Below are positions 42,725-52,114 of a stretch of 64,000 nucleotides of DNA, one piece after another (position 1 is the stretch's first letter; the number at the start of each line of letters is the position of its first letter). A program made the translations under genes and the position numbers. This DNA is from Halarchaeum grantii (GTDB taxonomy: Archaea; Halobacteriota; Halobacteria; Halobacteriales; Halobacteriaceae). The stretch spans positions 62,001-126,000 of the forward strand of contig NZ_BMPF01000003.1 of NCBI RefSeq assembly GCF_014647455.2, written 5' to 3'. The notes beneath the pieces are model-generated. The model saw only the letters and a program-made list of their open reading frames with translations, was not told the origin of the DNA and searched no databases.

Positions 42725-43371
42725 CGCTCCGTCCCGCCGGCGTCCACGCCGTCGCCCGCGCGGGGTTCGGCTTCGTCGCCGTCCGCCACGTCCGCGGCCA
42801 CGCCCTCCGCGCGCTCGCCGTCGCTCGCGTCGCCGTCGCGCGCTTCGAGCGCCCGGCGGATCGCGCGGAGTTCCTCGCGGATGTCGTCGAGGACGTCCGC
42901 GGCCGTCTCCTCGTCCTCGTTCGCCCGCTCGCCGCGCGCGGCCTTCACGCGCTCGTTGATGCGCTCTTGAACCGCACGCGGGTCCGGCACCGACTGGAAC
43001 CGCATCTCGACGCCGGAGCCGCCGGCCGTCGAGACGTCGACGGTCCCGTAGCCGAAGCGCGACCCGAAGAACCCCTGACTGTACGAGGTGTTCTGCACCT
43101 TCCCGAAGTCGATGCGCTGGACGTCGCGCGAGAGCACGCCCGACTTCCGGTAGAGCGCGTCGGTGGTGACGACGTACTGTGTGTTCTCGCGGTTGAGGTA
43201 GGCGCCCGCGATGACGAGCAGGCCGACGAGGACGAGCGAGAGCGGGACGCCGACGACGAGCGCCGGAATCAGACTGCTCTCGTGGGGCTTGCCCGCCCAG
43301 ACGACGGACTCGTCGTCGTCGAGCGTCAGCCAGTCGAGCGTCGCGGGGTCGAGGTCGCCGTGCTCGGCCAT
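42721..43371 (-). CDS. PH-domain membrane protein (YdbS/bPH2-like), first of a pair
   Basis: 216 residues with the same plan as its downstream neighbour: two hydrophobic helices (about 38-60), PH-like domain (NTQYVVTTDALYRKSGVLSRDVQRIDFGKVQNTSYSQGFFG in outline), and an additional long acidic coiled-coil tail (ERINERVKAARGERANEDEETAADVLDDIREEL outline) with a disordered end. The pair probably arose by duplication and may form a heteromer. Start at 43371. Confidence 0.85.
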   Translation of the reverse strand: MAEHGDLDPATLDWLTLDDDESVVWAGKPHESSLIPALVVGVPLSLVLVGLLVIAGAYLNRENTQYVVTTDALYRKSGVLSRDVQRIDFGKVQNTSYSQGFFGSRFGYGTVDVSTAGGSGVEMRFQSVPDPRAVQERINERVKAARGERANEDEETAADVLDDIREELRAIRRALEARDGDASDGERAEGVAADVADGDEAEPRAGDGVDAGGTER

Positions 43372-43490
43372 ACGCGTCGTTCCCCGGACGCGGACAAGAA
43401 GCTTCCCCCGGCACGCTCGTCGAGTCCGACGGAGTGCGGTCACGCCCCGCCGACTGCCGCTCACGCGGTCACAGCCACGCATTGGCGCGC

Positions 43491-44252
43491 TCAGGAGCGG
43501 GAGAACTCGTCTATGATCGCCGTCCCCGCCGACTCCTTCTCGTACGAGACGGAGACCGTGTAGTCCCCGTTCACGCCGACAGTGAAGTCGTCGCCCGGGG
43601 CGAACCGCGTATACGCGGTCGATTCACTGAGCGCCGCGCCGTCGGTCGAGACGTCGACGTCCGCGCCGGCCGGGTCGACGATCGACCCCGAGACGTACAC
43701 GCTGTCGGCCGGCATCGTACCACCACCGGTATGCGAGAGCGTCAGGACACCGGTATCGGCGTCGCTGGTCGCGGACGGGTCGTACGTGCTCTCGAGAAAC
43801 GCGCTCGGCAGTCCCAGAAGGGTGCCGCCGACGATGAGGCCGCCGGTGGCGTCGATCCGAACGATATACCGGTCCGACTCGGAACCGGACACGCCGAAGA
43901 CGGTTTCCTCCGTCCGGGTCTCCTCCCCGTGCGAGATCGTGAGTTGGGTCTGGAACGCGGCGTCACCGACGACCGCCCGCGACTGGTCGAGACGGGTCAG
44001 CGTCCCGTAGTCGAGCGTGTATTCGCCGATCGTGCTCTCGGTGAACCCACCGGCCGCCCACTCACTCACCGACGCGGTCGCGGTTTCGACGTCGTCCTCG
44101 TTGACTGCGGCGACGAACCGCTCGATCGCCGCTTTCTCCGCGTCCCCGCTCGAGGACGATGCCGGGTCACTCGAACCCGTCGAGCACCCCGCGAGCCCCG
44201 TCGCGGAAGCCCCACCGAGGGCGGCCATGAACTGCCGTCTGGACGGTGACAT
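43491..44252 (-). CDS. Tat lipoprotein with pilin-like beta domain
   Basis: 253 residues. Tat motif SRRQFMAALGG at residues 4-14 and lipobox LAGC (20-23), then a Ser/Gly linker: a lipid-anchored outer-face protein. Residues about 40-150 form an NTF2-like or unknown alpha/beta domain. The later part VLTLSHTGGGTMPADSVYVSGSIVD resembles the extracellular beta domain of archaeal type IV pilins, although no pilin-type signal is present. No binding partner is adjacent. Start ATG at 44252. Confidence 0.7.
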   Translation of the reverse strand: MSPSRRQFMAALGGASATGLAGCSTGSSDPASSSSGDAEKAAIERFVAAVNEDDVETATASVSEWAAGGFTESTIGEYTLDYGTLTRLDQSRAVVGDAAFQTQLTISHGEETRTEETVFGVSGSESDRYIVRIDATGGLIVGGTLLGLPSAFLESTYDPSATSDADTGVLTLSHTGGGTMPADSVYVSGSIVDPAGADVDVSTDGAALSESTAYTRFAPGDDFTVGVNGDYTVSVSYEKESAGTAIIDEFSRS

Positions 44253-44421
44253 TACCTCGACGTGGAATCCCGTGGTGATTAAGTGTTCCCGCCGACGCGA
44301 GTCAGGACGGACTCCCTCGGGCGGGGCAGTATCGTCGAGTATCGACCGTGCGACCGCGGGCACAGACCCTCGACGTCGCCGAGGCGACGAGCGGAAACCC
44401 GCCCGGCGCCAACGCGTCCGT

Positions 44422-44703
44422 ATGCCCGAGACGATTCGCGGGACCGTCCTCCACGTCGTCCCACCAGCCGACCTCGACGACCACGACCTCGACCCGGAAC
44501 TCGCCGCCCTCGCGGCGGGCCACACCGTCGCGGTCTGTCGACGCGGCGGCGACCCGTCGCTCCGCCAGCGCCTCCGAACCTTCCTCACCGGCGGCACCAT
44601 CGACGCCGTCACGGTCGTCCTCGACTCCACGCCCGAGACGGGCGACTCGCTCGCCGTCACCGCGCGCGAGACCGACCTCGCGGGCGTCTACGACGCGACC
44701 TAG
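44422..44703 (+). CDS. Small protein, unknown
   Basis: 93 residues. TIRGTVLHVVPPADLDDHDLDPELAALAAGHTVAVCRRGGDP (outline) followed by TIDAVTVVLDSTPETGDSLAVTARETDLAGVYDAT. It looks like a small alpha/beta domain. The stop (44701-44703) overlaps the convergent stress-protein gene by four bases. No family recognised. Codon composition and acid-rich sequence support a real gene. Confidence 0.55.
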   Translation: MPETIRGTVLHVVPPADLDDHDLDPELAALAAGHTVAVCRRGGDPSLRQRLRTFLTGGTIDAVTVVLDSTPETGDSLAVTARETDLAGVYDAT

Positions 44704-45563
44704 TCGTCGCGGACCGTGACGACGGGAACCGGCGAGGTGCGGACGGTCTGCTCGGTGACGCTTCCGAGGAGGACGCGCGCGACGCCGCGTCGCCCGGTCG
44801 TTCCCATCACGACCGCGTGGATGTCCTCCTCGGCGACCGCCTCCCGGATGGCGTCCGCCGGCGCGTCGTGGACGACGTGTCCGACCGCGTCGAGGCCGCG
44901 CTCCTCGGCCATTCCGACCACGTCGTCGACGGCGTCCTGCGCGGCCGCCTCCAGCTCGCCGCTCACGGTCGCCGAGCGCACGTCGATGCCGAGCGAGTAG
45001 TCGTCGACCGCCGATATCACGTGGACGGTGGCGTCGAGCGCGTCAGCGAGCGCGAGGCCGTGCTCGGCGGCGAGCGCCGCGCGCTCGCTCCCGTCCGTCG
45101 GTATCAGGACGCGCTCGTAGGGGAACGCGAGGCGCTCGCTGTCGGGCATCCGTGCGGTGAGCACGGGCACCTCGGAGAGGCGAACAACCTTCTCGGTGAC
45201 GCTCCCGAGGAGGTGGCGCGCGAGGCCGGTGCGGCCGTGCGTCGGCATCACCACGAGGTCGAACCCCTCCTCGGCGGCGTACTCGACGACGGTTTCGGCC
45301 GGCCCGCCCTGCACGACCACGGTGTCGGCCTCAACGCCGAGCGTCCCGAGGGTGTCGGCGGCGTCCTCGACGATCGCTTCCCCCTCCCTGACGAGCGCGT
45401 CCACGACGGAGCGCCCGACCGTGGTGACGCTGTCCCGCGTCGTGTCCGCGACGTGGAGGACGCGAACGGTGGCGTCCGCCCACTGTGCGAGTTCGGCCGC
45501 GTGATGGAGGACGGCGCTCGCGCCCTCGCTGCCGTCGACCGGGAGGAGTACGTCGTCGTACAT
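44700..45563 (-). CDS. Universal stress protein, two tandem Usp domains
   Basis: 287 residues made of two Usp domains (about 1-140 and 146-287). Both carry a nucleotide-binding loop of the type G-x2-G-x9-G-S: MPTHGRTGLARHLLGSVTEKVV and MGTTGRRGVARVLLGSVTEQTV. Each domain also begins with the D-G-S-E motif (PVDGSEGAS, PTDGSERAA). Probably binds ATP and acts in stress survival. It is last of a pair with the histidine kinase gene, both leftward, 42 bases apart. Confidence 0.92.
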   Translation of the reverse strand: MYDDVLLPVDGSEGASAVLHHAAELAQWADATVRVLHVADTTRDSVTTVGRSVVDALVREGEAIVEDAADTLGTLGVEADTVVVQGGPAETVVEYAAEEGFDLVVMPTHGRTGLARHLLGSVTEKVVRLSEVPVLTARMPDSERLAFPYERVLIPTDGSERAALAAEHGLALADALDATVHVISAVDDYSLGIDVRSATVSGELEAAAQDAVDDVVGMAEERGLDAVGHVVHDAPADAIREAVAEEDIHAVVMGTTGRRGVARVLLGSVTEQTVRTSPVPVVTVRDD

Positions 45564-45605
45564 ACGGGGCCGATACGGACGAGGGCGTGTAAGGTGTTTC
45601 CCCCG

Positions 45606-47069
45606 CTAGCGCGAGAAGCGCGCCGCGATGGCGGCCGCGCGGTCCCCGCTCAGCGACGTCGCCGCCCCCATGGTTCGCGGGAGCGTGAGCGTGACGACCG
45701 TCCCTCGGGGGTCGCGCTCGGACTTCGAGAGCTCGCCCCCGGAGCGCGCGCACGCCCACTGCATCACCCAGAGGCCGAGGCCGGAGCCGTGTCGGAGCGG
45801 CGCCTCGTCGCCGGCGACGATGGGGTCCCATTCCGCGTCCGGGATCCCCGGGCCCGTGTCAGCCACCGACACCCGGACGCTGTCCGAGTCCGCGTCGCAC
45901 GTGATGTCGACCGCCACCGTCGGCTCCGCGTCGTCCGCGTGGACGACGGCGTTCTCGACGGCTTCGGTGATCGCGTCCCGGATCGCGGGGACGGTCTGCG
46001 CCCACGCGGTCTCGGGTACGTCGACGGTGATCGACGCCTCTGGGTGGCGGGTGCGCGCTTCCTCGACGACCTCCGTGGTGATCGCGGTGACGTCGCGCGA
46101 CGCGACGGTGTCGTCGAGGTGGCGCAGGCGGTCGACGTGCTCGGAGAGCGAGTGGAGGCGGTCGGCGGCGTCGCGGATCGCGTCGAGCGCGCGCACCTCG
46201 GCGTCGTCGTCGGCATCGACCTCCCGCGCGTACCCCTGAATGACGGTCAGTTCGTTGCGGAGGTTGTGCCGGAGGACGCGTTCGAGGACGGCGTGCTCCT
46301 GTTCGAGGATGAGCGTGCGCGTGAGGTCGCGGAGGACGAAGACGGCGGCGCCCTCCCCGTCCGGGTGCGTCATCGGCGACGCCCACAGTTCGACGTCGAG
46401 AAGGGTGCCGTCCCGGTGGCGGCGCTGGGTGCGCGCGCCCTCGACGCGCCGGCCGGCCTCAAGGCGGGCGAGGAACTCCTCGCGCTCCGACTCGCGCGCA
46501 GGCGGCACCATCGGCACGGGTTCGCCGAGCACCTCCTCGGGAGTGTAGCCGAACGTCTCCTCGGCGGCGGCGTTCCACAGCGAGACGGTGTCGTCGCCCT
46601 CGACGACGACGACGGGGAGCGGGACGTTCTGGACGACGGTCTCGAAGCGCTCGCGGTGTGAGGCCGCGCGCGCCATCTCGCGGTGCATCAGCGCGTGATA
46701 GCCGCCGACGACCGTCCCGCCGAGGCAGCCGAAGACGGTGAACTGGAGGACGAAGAAGCGGGGGTTCGTCACCGGACCGGTGGTGAGGCGTCCGAGGAGG
46801 CTGAGGACGGTGAGGGCGGCGAGGAACCCCGCGCCGAGGAGCGTCCAGCTGAGGACGCGGCGCTGCTCGCTCGGCGTCCACTCGCGACGCACGGTCAACG
46901 CGCCGCCGGCGGCGACGAAGAGCGCGGCGGTTCCGACGTAGGCGGCGTGGAGGGCGCTGACGGGGTCGGTACCGGAGTGGAGGGTCAGCGCGATGGTCGC
47001 GGCGAACAGGAGGCTCCCGAGGAGTGCGAGCGCGACGCCCGCGTCCGGGCGCCACCGAGGCGTGCTCAC
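45606..47069 (-). CDS. Sensor histidine kinase with PAS domain
   Basis: 487 residues. Four hydrophobic segments in the first 125 residues, a PAS domain (about 140-250, VEGDDTVSLWNAAAEETFGYTPEEVLGE), then the H-box with H268 in RVLRHNLRNELTVIQGYA. The ATPase domain shows the N-box region ITEAVENAVVH, G1 VADTGPGIP and a glycine lid HGSGLGLWVMQW. The kinase core matches haloarchaeal PAS/HisKA kinases. GTG start at 47069. Response regulator not seen nearby. Confidence 0.9.
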   Translation of the reverse strand: MSTPRWRPDAGVALALLGSLLFAATIALTLHSGTDPVSALHAAYVGTAALFVAAGGALTVRREWTPSEQRRVLSWTLLGAGFLAALTVLSLLGRLTTGPVTNPRFFVLQFTVFGCLGGTVVGGYHALMHREMARAASHRERFETVVQNVPLPVVVVEGDDTVSLWNAAAEETFGYTPEEVLGEPVPMVPPARESEREEFLARLEAGRRVEGARTQRRHRDGTLLDVELWASPMTHPDGEGAAVFVLRDLTRTLILEQEHAVLERVLRHNLRNELTVIQGYAREVDADDDAEVRALDAIRDAADRLHSLSEHVDRLRHLDDTVASRDVTAITTEVVEEARTRHPEASITVDVPETAWAQTVPAIRDAITEAVENAVVHADDAEPTVAVDITCDADSDSVRVSVADTGPGIPDAEWDPIVAGDEAPLRHGSGLGLWVMQWACARSGGELSKSERDPRGTVVTLTLPRTMGAATSLSGDRAAAIAARFSR

Positions 47070-47241
47070 CGTTCCCGAGCCGTTCGGTCGTTCATGGTTC
47101 TCTGCTCTGGAAGCCCCGTAGTCTCTCCGGGTATATGTCTCCTCGGTGTTTTTTCCCGCGTCGCAATCGGCGGGCGCGGGGGCGGGAGCCCCGCGGCGGT
47201 GACTCCGCGAGGCATTTAGTGTGCGACCCCCACCCTCGAGT

Positions 47242-47871
47242 ATGGACGCAGACCCGGACCCCGAGGAGGTTCGCCGCGACTGGGCCGAACGCGAGGGGGA
47301 GTTCTCGCCGCGCTACTACGCGCACCTCGGTCCGAACGAGGTGAGCGAGACGCTCGCGGAGGTGCTCGCACACTACGTCACCGAGGACGCCGACATCCTC
47401 GAACTCGGCTGTAGTTCGGGGCGCCACCTCGAGCACCTCCGCCGGCAGGGCTTCGAGAACCTCACCGGTATCGACCTGAACGACGAGTCCTTCGAGGTGA
47501 TGGCCGAGGAGTTCCCGCGCCTTCACGAGACGGGGACGTTCCACGTCGGCGCACTCGAGGAGTACCTCCCGGACGTTGCGGACGGCGCGTTCGACGTCGT
47601 CTACACGGTGGAGACGCTCCAGCACGTCCCGCCGGAGGACGCGTGGGTGTTCGAGGACGTCGCGCGCGTCACCTCCGACCTGCTCGTGACGGCGGAGAAC
47701 GAGGGGAACGGCCCGACGCGCGGCCGCGAGGACACCGACGTGAGCTTCGTGAACGACGACTTCCCGCTCTATCACCGCAACTGGAAGGACGTCTTTTCCG
47801 AATTCGGCCTCGCACAACTCATGCGCGAGCCGACGAAGCGCGACACCATTCGGACCTTCCGAAAAGTCTGA
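47242..47871 (+). CDS. SAM-dependent methyltransferase
   Basis: 209 residues, class I methyltransferase. Motif I is DILELGCSSGRHLEHLRRQG, motif II LTGIDLNDESFEVM, and motif IV AFDVVYTVETLQHVPPED. Substrate unknown. The internal ATG at 47242 is chosen because it gives the usual short N-terminal extension and is 21 bases inside a longer frame that starts with Pro/Ser residues. Divergent from the histidine kinase gene. Confidence 0.88.
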   Translation: MDADPDPEEVRRDWAEREGEFSPRYYAHLGPNEVSETLAEVLAHYVTEDADILELGCSSGRHLEHLRRQGFENLTGIDLNDESFEVMAEEFPRLHETGTFHVGALEEYLPDVADGAFDVVYTVETLQHVPPEDAWVFEDVARVTSDLLVTAENEGNGPTRGREDTDVSFVNDDFPLYHRNWKDVFSEFGLAQLMREPTKRDTIRTFRKV

Positions 47872-47960
47872 TCAGGCATACTGTCCAGTAATACTGGCCA
47901 CTTCTCCCATCCAGCCCGACCGGGGTGATTACGCTCGCATACCGTCTCGCCGGAAACCCT

Positions 47961-47967
47961 GTTTATA
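47961..47967 (+). promoter_or_regulatory. TATA box of quinone oxidoreductase gene
   Basis: GTTTATA is 27-33 bases before the ATG at 47994. A small perfect hairpin CCAGT-AAT-ACTGG (47885-47897) lies just behind the methyltransferase stop and may mark its 3' end. Confidence 0.5.
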
Positions 47968-47993
47968 CCCCGTCGGCGACCCGACGTGTACGC

Positions 47994-48992
47994 ATGCCTT
48001 CGGAGATGACCGCATACGTCGTCGAGGAGTACGGTGACCCGGACGTCTTCACCGAGCGACGCGTCGACGTCCCCGACCCCGCGCCGGACGAGATTCGCGT
48101 GGAGGTCGCGGCCTCCAGCGTCAACCCCGTGGACTACAAGATCCGACAGGGCGCCATCCCGGACTTCACGCCGCCGCTCCCCGCGACGCTCGGCTGTGAC
48201 GTCGCGGGCGTCGTCGACGCCGTCGGCGGCGACGTCGAGCGCTTCGAGGAAGGCGACGAGGTGTACGGCATGCCGGGCGGCGCCGGCCGGCAGGGCGCGC
48301 TCGCCGACTACGCCGTCGGCCACGCCGGGACGTTCGCGCACGCCCCCGATTCCATCCCGCTCGAGGACGCCGCCGCGCTCCCCGTCGTCGCGCTCACCGC
48401 CTACGAGATGCTCGCCGACAAGACCACCGTCGACATCGGTGAGGACGTTCTCGTCTACGGCGCGAGCGGCGGCGTCGGCCACATCGGCGTCCAGCTCGCC
48501 GACTGGTTCGGCGCGGACGTCACCGCCACCGGCTCCACCGAGGCGAAGCGCGACCTCGCCGCCGACCTCGGCGCGGACGCCACCGTCGACTACACGACCA
48601 CCGACATCGCGGACTACGTCGCCGACCACACCGACGGAGCGGGCTTCGACACCGTCTTCGACCCCATCGGCGACGACCACCTCCAGACCGCCTTCGAGGC
48701 GGTGCGTCCCTTCGGGAGCGTCGTCACCACCGAGTCCTCCTCCACGCAGGACCTCGCCGCGATGCACGCGAACTCGCTCGAACTCGGCGTCGTCCTCGTC
48801 ATCCTCCCGGTCCTCCTCGGCGAGCGCCAGGAGCGCGTCGGCGCGGAACTCGCCGACATCGCCGCCCTCGTGGACGACGGCGCCGTCGAACCCGTCATCG
48901 ACGAGCGCTTCGCGTTCGCCGACGTCGCGGACGCCCACCGCCGCGCCGAGTCCGGCGACTTCGTCGGGAAGCTCCTCCTCGTCAACGAGTAG
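47994..48992 (+). CDS. NADPH:quinone oxidoreductase-like zinc-independent alcohol dehydrogenase
   Basis: 332 residues, medium-chain dehydrogenase/reductase. GroES-like N-terminal part (VAASSVNPVDYKIRQG, LGCDVAGVV, FEEGDEVYGMP) and the nucleotide-binding GASGGVGHIGVQLADWFGADVTATGS. There are no catalytic zinc cysteines or structural zinc cluster, so it belongs to the quinone oxidoreductase branch. Substrate likely a quinone or enone. Start ATG at 47994 (MPSEMTAYVVEEYGDP); ATG 48006 is an alternative. Confidence 0.9.
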   Translation: MPSEMTAYVVEEYGDPDVFTERRVDVPDPAPDEIRVEVAASSVNPVDYKIRQGAIPDFTPPLPATLGCDVAGVVDAVGGDVERFEEGDEVYGMPGGAGRQGALADYAVGHAGTFAHAPDSIPLEDAAALPVVALTAYEMLADKTTVDIGEDVLVYGASGGVGHIGVQLADWFGADVTATGSTEAKRDLAADLGADATVDYTTTDIADYVADHTDGAGFDTVFDPIGDDHLQTAFEAVRPFGSVVTTESSSTQDLAAMHANSLELGVVLVILPVLLGERQERVGAELADIAALVDDGAVEPVIDERFAFADVADAHRRAESGDFVGKLLLVNE

Positions 48993-49051
48993 ACGGCGCG
49001 ACGTCGCGCGCGTGACCGGGTACTTATGACGGTGGCTCCCCAATCGGGACC

Positions 49052-49711
49052 ATGACTTACGATACCGTCGTCTTCGACAACGACGGTGTCCTCGTCGGTC
49101 GGACGCGTTTCGACGTCCTCCGCGACGCCACCGCGGAGACGTTCGCGCAGTTCGGCGTGACCGACCCGGACACCGAGCACGTCGAGGACATGGCCGTCGG
49201 CGCCACCCCCGAGCGCGTCGACGACGTCTGCACCGTCTACGACCTCGACCCCGAGTCCTTCTGGCGGACGCGCGACCGCACGCTCTCGGCGGCCCAGCGC
49301 GTCGAAGCCCGCGAGGGCCGCAAGACGCCCTACGAGGACATCGACACGCTCGCGGACCTCGACGCCGACCTCGGCGTCGTCAGCTCGAACCAGCAGGAGA
49401 CGGTCGACTTCCTCGTCGAGCACTTCGGACTCGATGCGTTCGTCGACACCGCGTACGGCCGCGAGGAGACCATCGAGAGCCTCGACCGCCGGAAGCCGAA
49501 CCCCCACTACGTCGAGCGCGCGCTCGCGGACCTCGACGCGGACTCCGCGCTCTTCGTCGGCGACAACGAGTCCGACATCGAGGCCGCCGAGAACGCCGGC
49601 ATCGACTCGGCGTTCATCCGCCGCCCGCACCGCGACCGCTGGGAGCTGAACGTCTGGCCGACGTGGGACATCGACTCGCTCGAGGACCTCCACGACATCT
49701 GCGCGCCCTAA
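49052..49711 (+). CDS. HAD-superfamily hydrolase (phosphoglycolate phosphatase-like)
   Basis: 219 residues. Motif I VVFDNDGVLV (nucleophile Asp; usual form DxDGxL with the second Asp replaced: DNDG keeps it), motif II SSN in VVSSNQQE, motif III lysine in RRKPNPHYVERAL, motif IV VGDNESDIEAAENAG. The cap domain occupies about residues 16-80. Dephosphorylates a small phosphate ester; substrate unknown. Same direction as the neighbouring genes, 59 bases after the quinone reductase. Confidence 0.9.
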   Translation: MTYDTVVFDNDGVLVGRTRFDVLRDATAETFAQFGVTDPDTEHVEDMAVGATPERVDDVCTVYDLDPESFWRTRDRTLSAAQRVEAREGRKTPYEDIDTLADLDADLGVVSSNQQETVDFLVEHFGLDAFVDTAYGREETIESLDRRKPNPHYVERALADLDADSALFVGDNESDIEAAENAGIDSAFIRRPHRDRWELNVWPTWDIDSLEDLHDICAP

Positions 49712-49757
49712 CCCGCGTCCCGACACGCCTTTTCGACGGCCGGTCGTAGCGCCGCGC

Positions 49758-50717
49758 ATGGATGAGGGCATCCACCCGGACGCGCGCGCCGTCCTCGAGC
49801 GCCGGCGCTCGCTCGGACTGACGCCGGTCCACGAGCAGGGCCGACACCGAGTGCGCCTCCTCGAACGCCTCACGAGTCGTATCGGCGACGGCGGCCCGGC
49901 CGTCGCGGCGACCACGGACCTGACGGTGCCCGGCCCCGGCGGCCGGATTCCGGTGCGCGCCTACCGGCCGGAGGGCGAGGGGCCGTATCCGACCGTCGTC
50001 TACCTCCACGGCGGCGGCTTCGTCTTCGGGAGCATCGCGTCGCACGACGCGCTCTGTCGCACGCTCGCGAACGCGAGCGACAGCGTTGTCCTCTCCGTCG
50101 ACTACCGCCTCGCGCCCGAACACCCGTTCCCGGCGGCGGTCGAGGACGCCTATGCCGCGACCGCGTGGGCGGCCGCGAACCCGGAGAAGCTGCGCTCGAC
50201 CGGCGACCTCTCGGTCGTCGGCGACAGCGCGGGCGGGACGCTCGCCGCCGTCGTCGCCCTCGTGGCCGCCGAGCGCGCCGCCGGTGTCGAGCGCGACGGC
50301 GTCACCGTCGCGGCGGACGTCGTCCCCGATATCGACCGCCAAGCCCTCCTCTATCCGAGCGTCGGCGTCGCGGAGCGGCAGGCGTCCGTCGAGGCGTACG
50401 ACGGCCTCGTCCTCACGCGCGCGGACCTCGAGTGGTTCCACGACTGCTACTACGGCGACGACGCCACCCAACGCCACCCCTACGCGGACCCGATCCACGC
50501 CGACGACCTCTCCGGCGTCGCGCCCGCGACGGTGCTCACCGCCGGCTTCGACCCGCTTCGCGACGGCGGGCGCGCGTACGCCGCGCGACTCGCCGAGGCC
50601 GGCGTCGACACGGATTTCGTCGAGTACGAGGACATGATTCACGGCTTCGCGACCGACCTCGCGCGGATCGAGCGCGCCCGCGAGGCCGTCGAGCGCGTCG
50701 CCGCCGGCCTCCCCTAG
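49758..50717 (+). CDS. Alpha/beta hydrolase (HSL-family esterase/lipase)
   Basis: 319 residues. The oxyanion-hole motif HGGG is at residues 84-87, the nucleophile S157 in GDSAGG, with Asp in AGFDPLRDGG and His in DMIHGFATD completing the triad. This is the hormone-sensitive-lipase (group IV) esterase pattern. No signal peptide, so intracellular. Substrate unknown; short-chain esters are usual. Confidence 0.93.
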   Translation: MDEGIHPDARAVLERRRSLGLTPVHEQGRHRVRLLERLTSRIGDGGPAVAATTDLTVPGPGGRIPVRAYRPEGEGPYPTVVYLHGGGFVFGSIASHDALCRTLANASDSVVLSVDYRLAPEHPFPAAVEDAYAATAWAAANPEKLRSTGDLSVVGDSAGGTLAAVVALVAAERAAGVERDGVTVAADVVPDIDRQALLYPSVGVAERQASVEAYDGLVLTRADLEWFHDCYYGDDATQRHPYADPIHADDLSGVAPATVLTAGFDPLRDGGRAYAARLAEAGVDTDFVEYEDMIHGFATDLARIERAREAVERVAAGLP

Positions 50718-50895
50718 CGGCGGCTCGCGCGCCGAACCGACGTCTCGGGGCGTATCCGACGGGCGAGGCGTCGAACGAGAGCGAGGGGGCGGCGGTGTCC
50801 CGGACGGACCGACTCGCGCTCGGGTCGCGGCGAGCGCACCGTCCGACGCGTCTCGGTGACCAACGCTTATGCCGTCGGGTCTTGAGTCGGCGGAT

Positions 50896-52068
50896 ATGGC
50901 ACCGGAAATCACGAAGATCGAGAGCACGGAGTTCTCCTACACGCTCGACGACGTCGGGACGGACGAGCACGGCTTCAACCTCGTCTACGAGCCCGGCGAG
51001 AGCACGGAACGCAAACTGTTCGCGGTGAAGATCCACACGGACGAGGGCATCACGGGCGAGTACGTCGGCGGGAATTCGCCGGGCGCCGCCCAGTACAACC
51101 TCGTCGCGAACTACCTCGTCGGGAAGAACCCCCTCGAGCGCGAGAAGCACTGGTCGGAGCTGAAGCGCGCGCTCCGCAAGTACGACCGCATGGGCATCGG
51201 CCCGATGGACATCGCGCTCTGGGACTTCGCCGGGAAGTACTACGACGCGCCGATCCACGAACTCCTCGGAACGTACCGGACGAAGGTGCCCGCGTACGCC
51301 TCGACCTATCACGGCGACGAGAACGGCGGCCTCGACTCCCCGGCGGCGTTCGCCGAGTTCGCCGAGGAGTGTGCGGAGATGGGCTACGAGGGCTTCAAGA
51401 TTCACGGGTGGGGCGGCGGCGACCACGCCCGCGACCTCCAGCGCGAGATCGACGCCGTGCGCGCCGTCGGGGACGCCGTCGGCGACCGCATGGACCTCAT
51501 GCACGACCCCGCCTGCGAACTCGAGACGTTCGCGGACGCCCTCAAACTCGGGCGCGCGCTCGACGACGCGGGCTTCTACTGGTACGAGGACCCGTTCCGC
51601 GACGCGGGCATCAGCCAGCACGCCCACCGGAAGCTCCGGCAGAAGCTCGACACGCCCATCCTCCAGACCGAGCACATCCGTGGCCTCGAGATCAAGTCCG
51701 ACTTCGCGGCGAGCGAGTCCACGGACTTCCTCCGCGCGGACCCCGAGTACGACGGCGGCATCACGGGCGCGATGAAGGTCGCGAACGTCGCCGAGGGCTT
51801 CGGTATCGACGTCGAGTTCCACGCGCCCGGGCCCGCCCAGCGCCAGTGCATCGCGGCGACGCGCAACACGAACTACTACGAGATGGCGCTCGTCCACCCC
51901 GAGGCCGCGAACACGACGCCGCCGGTCTACGAGGAGTACGACGACCAGCTCGACTCCATCGACTCCGAGGGCATGATCGAAATCCCGGACGGCCCGGGTC
52001 TCGGCGTCACTTACGACTGGGACTACATCGAGGCCAACACCACCGGGAGCGTCCACACCTACGAGTAA
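50896..52068 (+). CDS. Enolase-superfamily enzyme (mandelate racemase/muconate lactonising subgroup)
   Basis: 390 residues. N-terminal capping domain followed by a TIM barrel. Metal ligands D204 (LMHDPACEL), E231 (YWYEDPF) and E259 (LQTEHIRG); barrel acid/base pair K168-x-H170 (GFKIHGW) and D282/D286 with H309 (EFHAPG). This family dehydrates or epimerises sugar acids. The KxH in place of the more common KxK is notable. Next to sugar isomerase and dehydrogenases, so an acid-sugar dehydratase is likely, e.g. for an arabinonate- or xylonate-type acid (inferred). Start ATG 50896. Confidence 0.88.
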   Translation: MAPEITKIESTEFSYTLDDVGTDEHGFNLVYEPGESTERKLFAVKIHTDEGITGEYVGGNSPGAAQYNLVANYLVGKNPLEREKHWSELKRALRKYDRMGIGPMDIALWDFAGKYYDAPIHELLGTYRTKVPAYASTYHGDENGGLDSPAAFAEFAEECAEMGYEGFKIHGWGGGDHARDLQREIDAVRAVGDAVGDRMDLMHDPACELETFADALKLGRALDDAGFYWYEDPFRDAGISQHAHRKLRQKLDTPILQTEHIRGLEIKSDFAASESTDFLRADPEYDGGITGAMKVANVAEGFGIDVEFHAPGPAQRQCIAATRNTNYYEMALVHPEAANTTPPVYEEYDDQLDSIDSEGMIEIPDGPGLGVTYDWDYIEANTTGSVHTYE

Positions 52069-52114
52069 CGCGGCTCGCGCCCCGTTCGCGCTCTGCTCGC
52101 GGCCTGCTCGCGCC

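Noticed and set aside
44283-46661. 792-residue plus-strand frame over stress protein and kinase genes
   Set aside because: Spans two real minus-strand genes and their spacer; sequence is Arg/Val/Asp-rich without fold.
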